Origin: Gammaproteobacteria bacterium | GTDB lineage: Bacteria; Pseudomonadota; Gammaproteobacteria; Pseudomonadales; Azotimanducaceae | Direction of reading: 5' to 3' | Length of the DNA: 64,000 nucleotides | Assembly (NCBI GenBank): GCA_028821125.1 | Contig: JAPPHD010000191.1 | Location: forward strand, 1 to 64,000 | Position numbers and translations under genes: made by a program | Shown: positions 24,924 through 34,973 of the stretch, piece by piece | How positions within the stretch are numbered: position 1 is the stretch's first letter | How the letters are laid out: each line of letters opens with the position of its first letter | Notes under the pieces: generated by a model | What the model saw: only the letters and a program-made list of their open reading frames with translations | What the model was told of the DNA's origin: nothing | The model's database searches: none

Positions 24924-27833
24924 TTAAGTTGCTCGCTGTTTGTACCGCCGACGTTGATTGATTTCGCGAGTGTGATCGCAGTCAGGGTAGTTTGAACATC
25001 CAAGAAATCGTCCGTATTTGCCTATTCGCGGCCGCAGCCAGCCGTCGCATACGGGACAAGCCTCGACTGTTGCCCCGCAACCCTGACACCGGAACCGATC
25101 CCGATCCTTGACGAGGAGGCCAGCGTTGCAGACCGGGCAGGCTTGCTGGGTGTGGTCACAAAGGGGATAGTTGGAACAGCCGTAGAACGTTCTTCGGTTC
25201 CGGGCGTTGTCGCGTCGAACAAGGCGTCCCCTGACACATCGGGGACAGCTCACGTCTCGTTCAGGCGGCCTACCGAATACGGTAACGTCATACCTTTCCC
25301 GGATCAATTCCTCGACAAAAGCGGACGGAGGGCCTTCATCGGCAAGGAGATAAACTTGGCGCTTGGCTCTTGTAAGGGCAACGTAGAACAACCGCCGTTC
25401 TTCGGCGTTAGGGTGGTCCTCCGACTTCGCCAGCACCAAATCGAGCAGCGGATCGTCGGTGACTTCGGAGGGAAAGCCGTATCTGCCTGCACAGAGACCC
25501 AAAACCAAAACGTAGTCAGCCTGTGACCCTTTCGAACCATGGGCGGTCATAAAGGACAACCGGAGTCGGGGGTGTCGGTTTGCAAGATGGGCCAGATTCG
25601 TTGGGCGTTGGTGCCGGTACCGGCCCAGAAGCAGAACGTTGGATGGCTCGGGGTGCTTGGCCGCGTGTTCAGCCACCCTGTCCAACGCTTCGGCCAGGGG
25701 AGACGGGGATTCCTCGCCAGCGAGGCCGATGAATACGCTGGTGCCTTCCGCTGTGTGGACGGAACGGACGTTTTTTCGAATCTGGGATGGATTCCCGAGC
25801 ACGAATTTGGTCGCAACGTCGCTGATACGGTCGCAACAGCGAAAGGTCGTTTCCAAATCGATGCGCTCGCTGTCGCCAAAACAGTCTTCGAAATCACGCA
25901 TGATGGCGATGTCCGAACCTGCAAACCGAAATATTGCCTGCCAATCGTCTCCCACCGCGAATAGCTGTGCGTCGAGGCGCTGTTCCAGGAGGGCCTTGAG
26001 CAGCTTTGCCCTTGCGGGCGAGATGTCCTGAAACTCGTCGATCAGGATATAGCCGAACGGGCTACGATACCGGCCAGATGCGACGTGTTCGGTGGCCCTG
26101 GCGATCATGTCGTGAAAATCGATCTCGCCACGCCGACGGAGCGCTTCCTCATAACGCTCGAAAATGGGCCGAAACACCTGGAGGAAAGCTCGGGCCCGGC
26201 TGGAATCTCCGGATCTCCCGGAGCGCGCGGCCAACTCTTGGATCGTCAGCCCAGACCCCTTGAAATGTTGCAGGAACGTCGCCAGGAGTCTGGCGAACGG
26301 CCCGATCCGGTTCTGCTGATTCAGCGTCTCGAAAATTTTATCAGGCGTGATCGGAGAAAAGGTGACGCCGCGTGCTTTCAGCTTGGCCTCCAGGTTGCGG
26401 AGTAGCCGCCCTTCGGAGCGTTCGTGACTGAATGTCTCGATGAGAACCGTACCGTGTTCCTTGTGGAGGCTTCGTTTCCACTCCAAAGAGTCGACGTAGT
26501 CCTGCTGATTAATGAACCGCGGGGTGCGCCCCGATGCCGAGAGCGCCAAGTGCTCGATGTAGATGCCGGTCCCCGTCAGGTAGAAGTCAGGATGGTACTG
26601 ACGCTTCCGGGAAGTCGCGGTGTCGTGTTCGTAGCGAGGTTCGTATTCATACGGGATTCCACTGAGGAAAAGATAGTTGGCGATCTCACATTCCTCGAAA
26701 CTCTTGACTTCATCCCCCTTAAGCGAGCGGATTTCATGCTTCTGGATGTAGTTCCAGTAGTCGCCGTACGTCTGGAATTCGTCTTGGCTCTTGTAGGGGG
26801 CAAATTCGTCTCGAAACCACCGTGCAATCACTTGTCCCGTATTGGGGCTGGCGATCAGTTCGCCAACGGTTTGCTGCATCAGACGAGGCAAGGCGCCCCT
26901 TTCCTCGGCCACCTTAGCCAGTGTGGGCAATTTGCCTTCGGCTTCTCCAATAATCGACAGTCCCAAGCCGTGAAAAGTTCGAACCGCGATTTTCCGGGTA
27001 TCCTCCGAGCAGACGCGCGCAACGACACGCTCCCGCAGTTCTTCCTGCGCGTCTTTCGCAAACGCCAGCAAGAGGAGTTCTGACGGAGTTCGAAAGCCTC
27101 TCTGTACGAGCCAGGCGGCCTTGGCCACGATGACGGATGTCTTGCCGCTACCGGCTGCCGCAACTACCAGATTGTGTGCTTCATCGACTACCACTGCCCT
27201 GCGCTGTTCTTCGGTCAGGGGGAGGGTTTCGATGCGATCGAACAGCTCCTGTGACCGGATCATTTCGGTCTCAATGTAGGCCAAATTGACCTTACTCCGG
27301 AATCGAACAGTGTCTGCGAGGAAATCGCGAATCGCCATTAAAGAAAGAACCAGGGGATCCTGTTCAAGTTGATCCGGCCAGCGGCCCGGAAAGTGCTGGC
27401 CTAGCGAGTCTGCGTGCGACTGCAATGTCGAAATCTCGCCCTGCTTACGGTAGGCGGACGAGTCCGAGATTTCCTTGAGGGACGCTCCAACGTACTCGAT
27501 TGCGTCGGCATGGTGGCCCAATGTCTCCCGCCACCATCGGGTTCTGGCGCGTTTCAGCGCTTCGATCAGAGCGTTGGCGTCACGCCGAGAGAGTCCGGAG
27601 ATCGTCCTGTGTTGCCGGCCGAGGTGAATTCTGATCGTGCGCGACCGCCGAAAGGAACGTGTTTCGACTGCGCTGATTTCCCCAATCGGCACGTTTACCG
27701 TTCTGAGCGGATACACCAAAGACAGGACGTCTTTATGTAACGTAGCGGCGCGTGCGTGCCCCGGCCGAACGAGGGCGAGAATAGTTGACGCCAGTCCGCG
27801 GCGCTTGACCGTGAGTTGAATCGATTGAGTCAT
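24924..27833 (-). CDS. HelD-like UvrD/Rep-family SF1 helicase with nuclease-like insertion and C-terminal zinc ribbons
   Basis: AAGSGKTSVIVAKAAWLV; ILIDEFQDISPARAKLLKALLEQRLDAQLFAVGDDWQAIFRFAGSD; YHPDFYLTGTGIYIEHLAL insert; CPRCVRGRL...GCSNYPLCDHTQQACPVC. Confidence 0.88.
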   Translation of the reverse strand: MTQSIQLTVKRRGLASTILALVRPGHARAATLHKDVLSLVYPLRTVNVPIGEISAVETRSFRRSRTIRIHLGRQHRTISGLSRRDANALIEALKRARTRWWRETLGHHADAIEYVGASLKEISDSSAYRKQGEISTLQSHADSLGQHFPGRWPDQLEQDPLVLSLMAIRDFLADTVRFRSKVNLAYIETEMIRSQELFDRIETLPLTEEQRRAVVVDEAHNLVVAAAGSGKTSVIVAKAAWLVQRGFRTPSELLLLAFAKDAQEELRERVVARVCSEDTRKIAVRTFHGLGLSIIGEAEGKLPTLAKVAEERGALPRLMQQTVGELIASPNTGQVIARWFRDEFAPYKSQDEFQTYGDYWNYIQKHEIRSLKGDEVKSFEECEIANYLFLSGIPYEYEPRYEHDTATSRKRQYHPDFYLTGTGIYIEHLALSASGRTPRFINQQDYVDSLEWKRSLHKEHGTVLIETFSHERSEGRLLRNLEAKLKARGVTFSPITPDKIFETLNQQNRIGPFARLLATFLQHFKGSGLTIQELAARSGRSGDSSRARAFLQVFRPIFERYEEALRRRGEIDFHDMIARATEHVASGRYRSPFGYILIDEFQDISPARAKLLKALLEQRLDAQLFAVGDDWQAIFRFAGSDIAIMRDFEDCFGDSERIDLETTFRCCDRISDVATKFVLGNPSQIRKNVRSVHTAEGTSVFIGLAGEESPSPLAEALDRVAEHAAKHPEPSNVLLLGRYRHQRPTNLAHLANRHPRLRLSFMTAHGSKGSQADYVLVLGLCAGRYGFPSEVTDDPLLDLVLAKSEDHPNAEERRLFYVALTRAKRQVYLLADEGPPSAFVEELIRERYDVTVFGRPPERDVSCPRCVRGRLVRRDNARNRRTFYGCSNYPLCDHTQQACPVCNAGLLVKDRDRFRCQGCGATVEACPVCDGWLRPRIGKYGRFLGCSNYPDCDHTREINQRRRYKQRAT

Positions 27834-28229
27834 TTGAGCGACTGCTCCGTGATCAGGTCCACAAAACCGCGCGTGCTGGATGGCTCCTTTAGCGGGTCAA
27901 TGCGCTGGTTTCATGGCAGTGCACGCTAAGGAGATTCGCCAAGCGGTAAAGTCCATCCCAGAATTGGGAGTGGGAGAAAAATGATGCTTCTGTGGGCGTG
28001 CGTGTGGCCAGCCACTAAGGCAGGCAAAAAACTCGCAGCAATGCGAATGATAAATGGGAGAGGTTGCATGACGTCCATTGTCCGAACAATTGCGCCGATA
28101 GGCGGCTTCGGTGGCGCGACGAGCCTCGTGATATGAGCTGAATCGCCGAGAAACGCCGATTCAAGCCTTTCCTTTTTGTGGTACATAATGGGGTATAACT
28201 GACCTAAGTAACTGTTTTTATTATATTAT

Positions 28230-28317
28230 TGGCGGAGAGGGTGGGATTCGAACCCACGATACGTTTCCGTATACACACTTTCCAGGCGTGCTCCTTCGGC
28301 CTCTCGGACACCTCTCC
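28230..28317 (-). tRNA. tRNA-Ser(GGA)
   Basis: GGAGAGGTGTCCGAGAGGCCGAAGGAGCACGCCTGGAAAGTGTGTATACGGAAACGTATCGTGGGTTCGAATCCCACCCTCTCCGCCA; long variable arm, GGA anticodon, encoded CCA. Confidence 0.96.
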
Positions 28318-28608
28318 GCTAGAGGGCTGGACGACGGATTATGCTAGCCGCTGCGACGCGGCAGCCGCAAGCGGTACATCAAATCGCGGCCTGGCGAATC
28401 GAAACCGAACCTCAGCCCCACGGACAAAGCCACCCCGCAAGGCGACTGAGTACTTCGATGTGCTGCCGGAAGTCTGCGTAGAAACCATGCGCTCGATCGT
28501 GGGAATCGCAAGGTCGTTGTAGCCGCCTGCCGCGGTCTCTGGTAGGTTCCCGAAAGCCCGATGCGTCTATTGAACTGAGGGCGGTTTCAATCGGAGGGAG
28601 GATCAACC

Positions 28609-29799
28609 GTGCCCGGACCCTTGAACGGCATCCGCGTGCTCGACGTGAGTATTCTCATACAGGGCCCCCAGGCCGGCGCGCTGCTGTCGGACATGGGGGC
28701 GGATGTCATCAAGGTGGAGTTGCCCGGTGTCGGCGATCACGCCCGTTTGCTGCCGTTGTCGCCCGAAGACTTCCGCAGCCCCTGGTACATTGGCTGCAAC
28801 CGCGGCAAGCGGGGATTGACCCTCGACCTGCATCAGGCGGAGGGTGTCAGCGTGTTCCGCAAGCTGGCCGAGACCGCAGACGTGGTAATCAGCAACTTTC
28901 AGGCGGGCACGCTGGACGGCTGGGGGCTCGGCTACGATGCGCTTGCTGAACTCAACCCGGGAATCGTCTGGGCCGCGGGCAACACGTTCGGGCCCATCGG
29001 GCCAGACGCCAGACGAAAGGGCGCGGACCTTGCCGGCCAGGCCTCCGGAGGGCTTATCACGACGATCGGCCGCGACGGTGACCTGCCGTCTCCGGTGGGG
29101 GCGGCCATCGCGGACCACGTCGGCTCGCTGAACCTGGCAGCAGGTATCCTGGCCGCCCTGCACGCCCGGCAGCATACGGGCCGCGGGCAGCGCGTCGAGG
29201 TGTCGCTGCTCGGCGGCCAGATCTGGGCGCAGGCCAGCGAGTACACCGCGTTCTTCCTGAACGGCAAAATGCCCGGCCGTTCCAACTTCGGGCACTCTTT
29301 GCTCGTGCCGACGTACCGCATATTCGAGACCGCCGACGGCTGGCTCGCCCTGGTCGGCGTGGCGCCGGAGGACATGGACGCCTTCTTTATCGCCGTCGAT
29401 CGCCCGGACCTGGCCGTGGAGGAGCGCCTGCAGCCCATGACGGCGACCGCGGAGGACCTGGCCTGGCTGGCCGGGGAACTCGAAGCGACGTTCAGGACGC
29501 GCACCACGGACGAATGGTGCGCAGCGTTCGAGGGCATCGACGTGCGTTACTCCCCAGTGCGCGACTACCAGCAGGTGGTCGACGATCCGGGCGCCTGGGA
29601 AAACGGCTATTTTTCGGAAACGCGGGGCGCCGGAGGAAAGACGCACAGAACTGTGGGAGTGCCCATTCGGATGAGCGAGACACCGCTGACGGCGGGCGCG
29701 GTGGCGCCGGATCTCGGGGAGCACACCGATGAAATCCTGCATGAAGCAGGATATTCAGATGAGGAGATTGCGGCGTTTCGCAAGGCTGGCGTCGTTTGA
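28609..29799 (+). CDS. CaiB/BaiF-family CoA transferase
   Basis: LNGIRVLDVSILIQGPQAGALLSDMGADVIKVELPGVGD...NRGKRGLTLDLHQAEG. Confidence 0.93.
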   Translation: MPGPLNGIRVLDVSILIQGPQAGALLSDMGADVIKVELPGVGDHARLLPLSPEDFRSPWYIGCNRGKRGLTLDLHQAEGVSVFRKLAETADVVISNFQAGTLDGWGLGYDALAELNPGIVWAAGNTFGPIGPDARRKGADLAGQASGGLITTIGRDGDLPSPVGAAIADHVGSLNLAAGILAALHARQHTGRGQRVEVSLLGGQIWAQASEYTAFFLNGKMPGRSNFGHSLLVPTYRIFETADGWLALVGVAPEDMDAFFIAVDRPDLAVEERLQPMTATAEDLAWLAGELEATFRTRTTDEWCAAFEGIDVRYSPVRDYQQVVDDPGAWENGYFSETRGAGGKTHRTVGVPIRMSETPLTAGAVAPDLGEHTDEILHEAGYSDEEIAAFRKAGVV

Positions 29800-29850
29800 C
29801 CCGGGTCCGCGCGGCTGGCTGGGAACTCCACCCGGTGGGAAACCGATCTC

Positions 29851-31062
29851 TCAACGTTGGGCGTCTTCCCTTAGTTCATCGCGAAATTCCGGGGCGGCAA
29901 CGGCGATCAAGGCCTCAGCGCGAGCATTCAGCGGCAGGTCGCGCAGTTCGGCGACCCCGTACTCGGTCACGACGATGTCCACATCCGTGCGCAGCGCGGT
30001 CACCACCTCAACCCGGTGCACGATGCGCGATGCGGTTCCGCCGCGGGCCGTGGCATTCATGGCGATGATGGAGCGGCCGCCCTGGCTCAACCTGGCCGCA
30101 CGCATGAAATCGACCGATCCCCCAGTGCCGGAAATCTGCCGTCCCCCGGCGAATTCGGCATTGACCTGGCCCATGAGGTCGATTTCCACCGCCGAGTTGA
30201 TGGAGACGAACCCCGGCAACTGCCTGATGACGCTTACCTCGTGAGTGTGGTTGGCGCCCTTGAACAGAACCTCCGGCGTCTCGGCAAGCCAGTCCATGAG
30301 GGCCTGCGTGCCGATGGCCATGCCGGTGACGTGGCGCCCGGTGTCGACGGGTTTGTTGGCGCCGGTGACGTTGCCGTTCTCGATCAGCGCCATGCCGCCG
30401 TCGTCGACGATGCCCCCGTGCATGCCGAGGTCGTTCTTGTCCTGGAGGGCCAGGAGAATGGCGGCGGGGATGGCGCCGATGCCCGTCTGGATGCAGTCGC
30501 CGTCGCGGATGAGGCCGGCGACCCGCTCGCCGATGGCAATGGCGGCGCTATCCATGGCCGGCGCCGGAAACTCGTACAGCGGCCGGTTGGTGACCAGCAT
30601 GCCGTCGATGCGCGATTCGTCGATCAACGGGCATCCCGCGGGCGCGGCGAACGCCTCGTTCAGTTCCGCAAGCACGAAATCGGCGCAGGCGAGCGCTGCC
30701 CCCGTGAAATCGACGTTGGGCCCCAGGCGCAGCCGCCCGTCGCGGCCGCGGGCAACCTGTATCAGCGCCACATCGATGTCCCGGCTGAGATAGTCGTTAA
30801 TTGCCCGCATCTGCATCGGCACGAAGTGCAGGCGCGCCGGGTCCGCGTTGCGCAGGTTGGCGCCCATGAACATCGTCGTTGCCTGAAAGGTGGGGTGCCA
30901 GGCCGTGAAATCCGCTTGGTTGTAGCCGGAGAGAGGGAACTGGACGAAGTGCAGGCCTTCCGGCAGCGCCTCGGCCCGCAACGCATCGAGCAGCCCCTCG
31001 GGCTCGTTGCTCGAGCCGCTTACGAAGATGCGTTGGCCCGGCTTGAGGCAGGAAATGTCCAT
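29851..31062 (-). CDS. Acetyl-CoA hydrolase/transferase family (4-hydroxybutyrate CoA-transferase-like)
   Basis: DCIQTGIGAIPAAILLAL...NDLGMHGGIVDDG; VEIDLMGQVNAE; GTGGSVDFMRAA; VVTEYGVAELR. Confidence 0.9.
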   Translation of the reverse strand: MDISCLKPGQRIFVSGSSNEPEGLLDALRAEALPEGLHFVQFPLSGYNQADFTAWHPTFQATTMFMGANLRNADPARLHFVPMQMRAINDYLSRDIDVALIQVARGRDGRLRLGPNVDFTGAALACADFVLAELNEAFAAPAGCPLIDESRIDGMLVTNRPLYEFPAPAMDSAAIAIGERVAGLIRDGDCIQTGIGAIPAAILLALQDKNDLGMHGGIVDDGGMALIENGNVTGANKPVDTGRHVTGMAIGTQALMDWLAETPEVLFKGANHTHEVSVIRQLPGFVSINSAVEIDLMGQVNAEFAGGRQISGTGGSVDFMRAARLSQGGRSIIAMNATARGGTASRIVHRVEVVTALRTDVDIVVTEYGVAELRDLPLNARAEALIAVAAPEFRDELREDAQR

Positions 31063-31353
31063 TAACTTACGAGTCTCGTCACCAACAATCCTTCAACATC
31101 GAGGTTGGCCAGCAAATCCAGACATTGGTCGTTGAATTTCGACGCATTGATGGTTTTCATCCGATCCAACTCACCCAAAAGACTGCAGACCCATTATGAA
31201 CGGTCAAAGTCCTTCCGGCATTTGCTCCTGCTTGTCGAAGTGCCTTATTGCCGAACTGTAACCCCTCATTCGCCGGACGCGGGCCCATCCGGGTAAAATC
31301 GCGAATTCGCATCAGGATGGATTTCCCGTCGTAACCGAGAAGAGGCGCAAGCC

Positions 31354-32274
31354 GTGACAATGAAACTTGGGCTCGTCTATCCCCAGGCCGAGTTCGGGTC
31401 GGACCTTGGCCTGATCCGGAAATTCGCCGCTACCGCCGAAGAACTGGGCTATGAACAGCTCATCCTCTACGAGCATGTTCTGGGAGCCGACCCCGAGGTC
31501 CATGAGCTGAGCGGGCCCTATACTTGGGAAACCGAATTTCACGAGCCTTTCGTGCTGTTCGGCTACCTTGCCGCAATCACTTCACGCATCGAACTGGTGA
31601 CCGGAATCCTCGTGTTGCCGCAACGGCCGACGGCGCTGGTCGCCAAGCAGGCGGCAACCCTGGATTTCGTTTCCGGCGGGCGCCTGGTACTTGGCGTGGG
31701 CGTCGGCTGGAACCAGGTGGAATACATCGGGCTGGGGCAGGACTTTCACCGGCGCGGCGCGCGCATGGAGGAGCAGGTACCACTGTTGCGGCAGCTCTGG
31801 TCGGAGCCGCTGCTGGAATTCGATGGGACATTCGACCGGATTCCCGCCGCCGGCATCGCGCCGCGCCCGGACCGCTCCATTCCCATCTGGATGGGCGGCT
31901 GGGCGGATGCGGTGCTCGACCGCACCGGCCGCCTCGCCGACGGCTGGCTGACGGCGGCGGGAAGCCCGAAGCGGTGGGAGGACCCGAATCGCATCGTCAC
32001 GCCGGACGACCTTGCGCGGCGGCTGCGGCTCGTGCACGCGGCCGCCCACGGCGCCGGCCGCGAGCCGTCGGCCATTGCGGTGTCGATGCTGGTCAGCCTG
32101 ATCGGGTTCGATGGATTCGAGCGCTTCGATGCGGCCGCCTGGGCGGCGCGCGGGCGATCCTGGCGCGAGGCGGGCGCGACCCATATCGCGCTGTCGACCC
32201 TCGATCTCGGGTTGAGCCCTGCCGGGCACATGGACGCGATGGTGCGGTTCGCGGAGGCCTGGAAGCAAGGCTGA
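31354..32274 (+). CDS. LLM-class (luciferase-like) flavin/F420-dependent oxidoreductase
   Basis: LVTGILVLPQRPTALVAKQAATLDFVSGGRLVLGVGVGWNQVEY; GRLADGW. Confidence 0.92.
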   Translation: MTMKLGLVYPQAEFGSDLGLIRKFAATAEELGYEQLILYEHVLGADPEVHELSGPYTWETEFHEPFVLFGYLAAITSRIELVTGILVLPQRPTALVAKQAATLDFVSGGRLVLGVGVGWNQVEYIGLGQDFHRRGARMEEQVPLLRQLWSEPLLEFDGTFDRIPAAGIAPRPDRSIPIWMGGWADAVLDRTGRLADGWLTAAGSPKRWEDPNRIVTPDDLARRLRLVHAAAHGAGREPSAIAVSMLVSLIGFDGFERFDAAAWAARGRSWREAGATHIALSTLDLGLSPAGHMDAMVRFAEAWKQG

Positions 32275-32311
32275 CCGGCGCTCCGGTCGCCACCGCGCGA
32301 TCGCCGGGAGC

Positions 32312-32986
32312 TCAGTCCTTGCGCCCGACCAGCAGGGAATTCGGGCAGCGGCGCCAGATGCAATCCGCTTGGAATCCCGCCTCGCGCATCGCGGCCAGTT
32401 CGTCCTCCATGGGGAAGTAGGTATCCTCCTCCGCCCACTCGTCGAAGTGCCGCCATGCCTGCCGTTCCTCGATGCCGCAATTCGCCATGTGGTCCGCCCA
32501 CAGGCGGTAGGCGCGGTCCCGTTCCACCGGGTCTGCGCTGACCGTCACGTCCGCGTTCACGAATACGCCTCCCGGCCTCAATGCCCGGTAGATGCGCCGG
32601 AAGATTTCGCCTTTCGCCTCCATCGTCGGAACGTGATGCAGCGCCAGGGAGGCGGCCACCGCATCGCAAGGCGGGAGCGGCTCGTCGAACGCGCATTCGA
32701 GGAATCTTGCCCGGCCGCCGAAGCGCTCCAGCCGCGCGCGCGCCTGGGCCAGCATTTCAGGGTCTATGTCAATGGCTTCGAGCGCCTCGACACTGTCATG
32801 CTCCAGGATCGCTTCGCTCAGCGCACCCGTTCCCGCGCCCAGGTCGAGCACCAGGCCGGGGCGGACCGCGGCGATCTCCTGCGCGGCCCTTTTCAGCCCT
32901 TCTTCGTAACCGGGGATGAACCGGCGAATGGCCGCATCGTAGGCCTTGATTTCCAGCCGGAGATGGCTGCGAACCGAATGGCTCAA
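32312..32986 (-). CDS. Class I SAM-dependent methyltransferase
   Basis: VLDLGAGTGALSEAIL...ALEAIDIDPEMLAQAR; LHHVPTMEAKGEIFRRIYRALRPGGVFVNAD; TTG start overlapping the upstream gene. Confidence 0.85.
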   Translation of the reverse strand: MSHSVRSHLRLEIKAYDAAIRRFIPGYEEGLKRAAQEIAAVRPGLVLDLGAGTGALSEAILEHDSVEALEAIDIDPEMLAQARARLERFGGRARFLECAFDEPLPPCDAVAASLALHHVPTMEAKGEIFRRIYRALRPGGVFVNADVTVSADPVERDRAYRLWADHMANCGIEERQAWRHFDEWAEEDTYFPMEDELAAMREAGFQADCIWRRCPNSLLVGRKD

Positions 32987-33732
32987 CGATGGTCTTCCGC
33001 GGCATCCCGGGGCACGAATCCCACCGCTTCCTCGGCATGGGTCAGGTCGCGATAGCCCCAGCGGTTGCGCGAGTTCACGAAGAACACATCGAAGTGCAGA
33101 TCCAGCGGCGCTTCGACCGACAGTGCGATGGCCTCCGCAACGTCGCGCTGGGAGCACCACACCGAGTAGTGCCGCGGTCGCACCGGGCGGTCTTCGGCAT
33201 TGACGTAGCCTATGCGCAGGCACAGCACCGAGAGCGGTGACGAGTCGGCGGCATCTCGGCAGAGCGTCTCGCCCCACACCTTGGTGGCGCCGTAGATACC
33301 GCGCGAGCGCGTCGGCATGTCGTGGCGAATCATCGTCCAGGTGTCCGGAACATCGTCGTAACGGCCTTCCGCGAGAGCCTTGTACGGTTCGTCGTGTTCC
33401 CAGCCGGTCGTGGTGGCGCCGCTGCTCGCGAAGATGAGGCGTTTGCAGCCCGCTTCACGCGCGGCCTTCACCACGTTGCGCGTGCCGACCACGTTGGTGT
33501 ACAGCAGTTCGTCCCACGTAAAGTGCTCGCCGGGCTTGGCGGCCAGGTGCACCACCGTGTGCTGCCCGTCGAACGCCGGGCGGATGGCGTCGAAGTCGGA
33601 GAGATCGGCCCGGGTGGTGGGGATGCCTTCCACGTCGCTGCGATTCAGCGCGGAGAGGCGCGCGTGGGGCGCCAGCCGCTCACGCGCTGCCCCGCCGATC
33701 AAGCCGCTCATGCCCGTGATCAGGATGTTCAT
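32983..33732 (-). CDS. NAD-dependent epimerase/dehydratase (SDR)
   Basis: MNILITGMSGLIGGAARERL; VVHLAAKPG; GIYGATKVWGE. Confidence 0.9.
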   Translation of the reverse strand: MNILITGMSGLIGGAARERLAPHARLSALNRSDVEGIPTTRADLSDFDAIRPAFDGQHTVVHLAAKPGEHFTWDELLYTNVVGTRNVVKAAREAGCKRLIFASSGATTTGWEHDEPYKALAEGRYDDVPDTWTMIRHDMPTRSRGIYGATKVWGETLCRDAADSSPLSVLCLRIGYVNAEDRPVRPRHYSVWCSQRDVAEAIALSVEAPLDLHFDVFFVNSRNRWGYRDLTHAEEAVGFVPRDAAEDHR

Positions 33733-33809
33733 GCGGGCATTCTATAACGAGTGCGGCCGCCTCACCGAGGCCGCGCCGGAGCGGACATCGGATCGATGAC
33801 CAGAACATC

Positions 33810-34679
33810 ATGGCCGCGAACCACCACCCACCTCTCCTGACCCAACATCGGCAACGCAAACACCCGCAAGACGGCCCTCGTCGTATGGGACTTTCAATCG
33901 CTGGCCCGCATGGGACATCATGCCAACCGCTTCCGCTGCGAGCGCAGGACAGACGAAACTTGACCGAAGCAGACCTGATTCAAGCCCGATTCGATATCGG
34001 CGACGCCGTGACGTTCCGCGAACCAAACGGGACGGACGCGGCCGGCTTCATCGAGAAACTCAATCCCCGTACCGCAACGGTACGGCAAGGCCTGGTTACT
34101 TGGCGGGTGCCGTACGCACTGCTTGCGCTCCCGAACGGCGAGCTCCGCAATGGCCGCGTCGAACGCCTGCGCGAGGTAGCCAGGGAAGCCCGTGACCTCA
34201 TGGACAGGCACGGGCTCACGGACTGGGCATTCCGCTTCAGCGCCGCCCGGCGGACCATCGGCCTGTGCAAGGAGAAGGAGAGGGTCATTCAACTCGGCCG
34301 TCACCATGCCGCGAACGATGCGCCGCTACAGGTTACCGATACCATCCTGCACGAGATCGCCCACGCACTGGCCGGAACGGCCGCACGCCACGGCCCGGCC
34401 TGGCGCAGGATCGCATTGAGCATCGGCGCGACACCCAAGGCGAGCAAGGCGACCGACCCAGCAAGGGACGAGGCGATCAGGAATGGCCTGTATCCGGGCG
34501 CTACCATCGGGTTCCGCACCGGCAACGGCAGCGTGCTCAGGGGCACGGTCGTCAAGCTGAATCGCAAGACGGCGCGAATTACGTGCGGCAAACGAACGCT
34601 GCTTGTGCCCTACGGATGCGTTGTGGAAACGCCGGAGGACGGCGAACGATCGGCAAGGCCGGAGCGCGGGCCGGCGTAA
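33810..34679 (+). CDS. SprT-like zinc metalloprotease-domain protein (start uncertain)
   Basis: VTDTILHEIAHALAGTAARHGPAWRRIALSIGATPKA. Confidence 0.78.
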   Translation: MAANHHPPLLTQHRQRKHPQDGPRRMGLSIAGPHGTSCQPLPLRAQDRRNLTEADLIQARFDIGDAVTFREPNGTDAAGFIEKLNPRTATVRQGLVTWRVPYALLALPNGELRNGRVERLREVAREARDLMDRHGLTDWAFRFSAARRTIGLCKEKERVIQLGRHHAANDAPLQVTDTILHEIAHALAGTAARHGPAWRRIALSIGATPKASKATDPARDEAIRNGLYPGATIGFRTGNGSVLRGTVVKLNRKTARITCGKRTLLVPYGCVVETPEDGERSARPERGPA

Positions 34680-34973
34680 CCCCACCGCCCCCGATATACT
34701 CCGCGCCCGAGCCCGACCACAGCGTAAAGCAGCCCCCGTCACGTCCGACTGGACACCCGCCGTTCAAGGCGAAATCAGACAGTATCGATTGCAAAATTTA
34801 TTGACACGGGCAAAATTACAATATTTGATGTAATGCATTGCAATTAATGAGTCAAAAAAATCGAGCAGCGAATCAGCGCTTTGATCGTCCTGCCAATAGC
34901 AGTATTCGCAATGGGCAGATGGTTTCCGAAGTCCTGGTGATCTGTGTGGAAAAGCCCGCTTGAGGAGCAGATG

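Noticed and set aside
28603-29742. 379-aa - strand ORF
   Set aside because: Antisense to the CaiB/BaiF gene.
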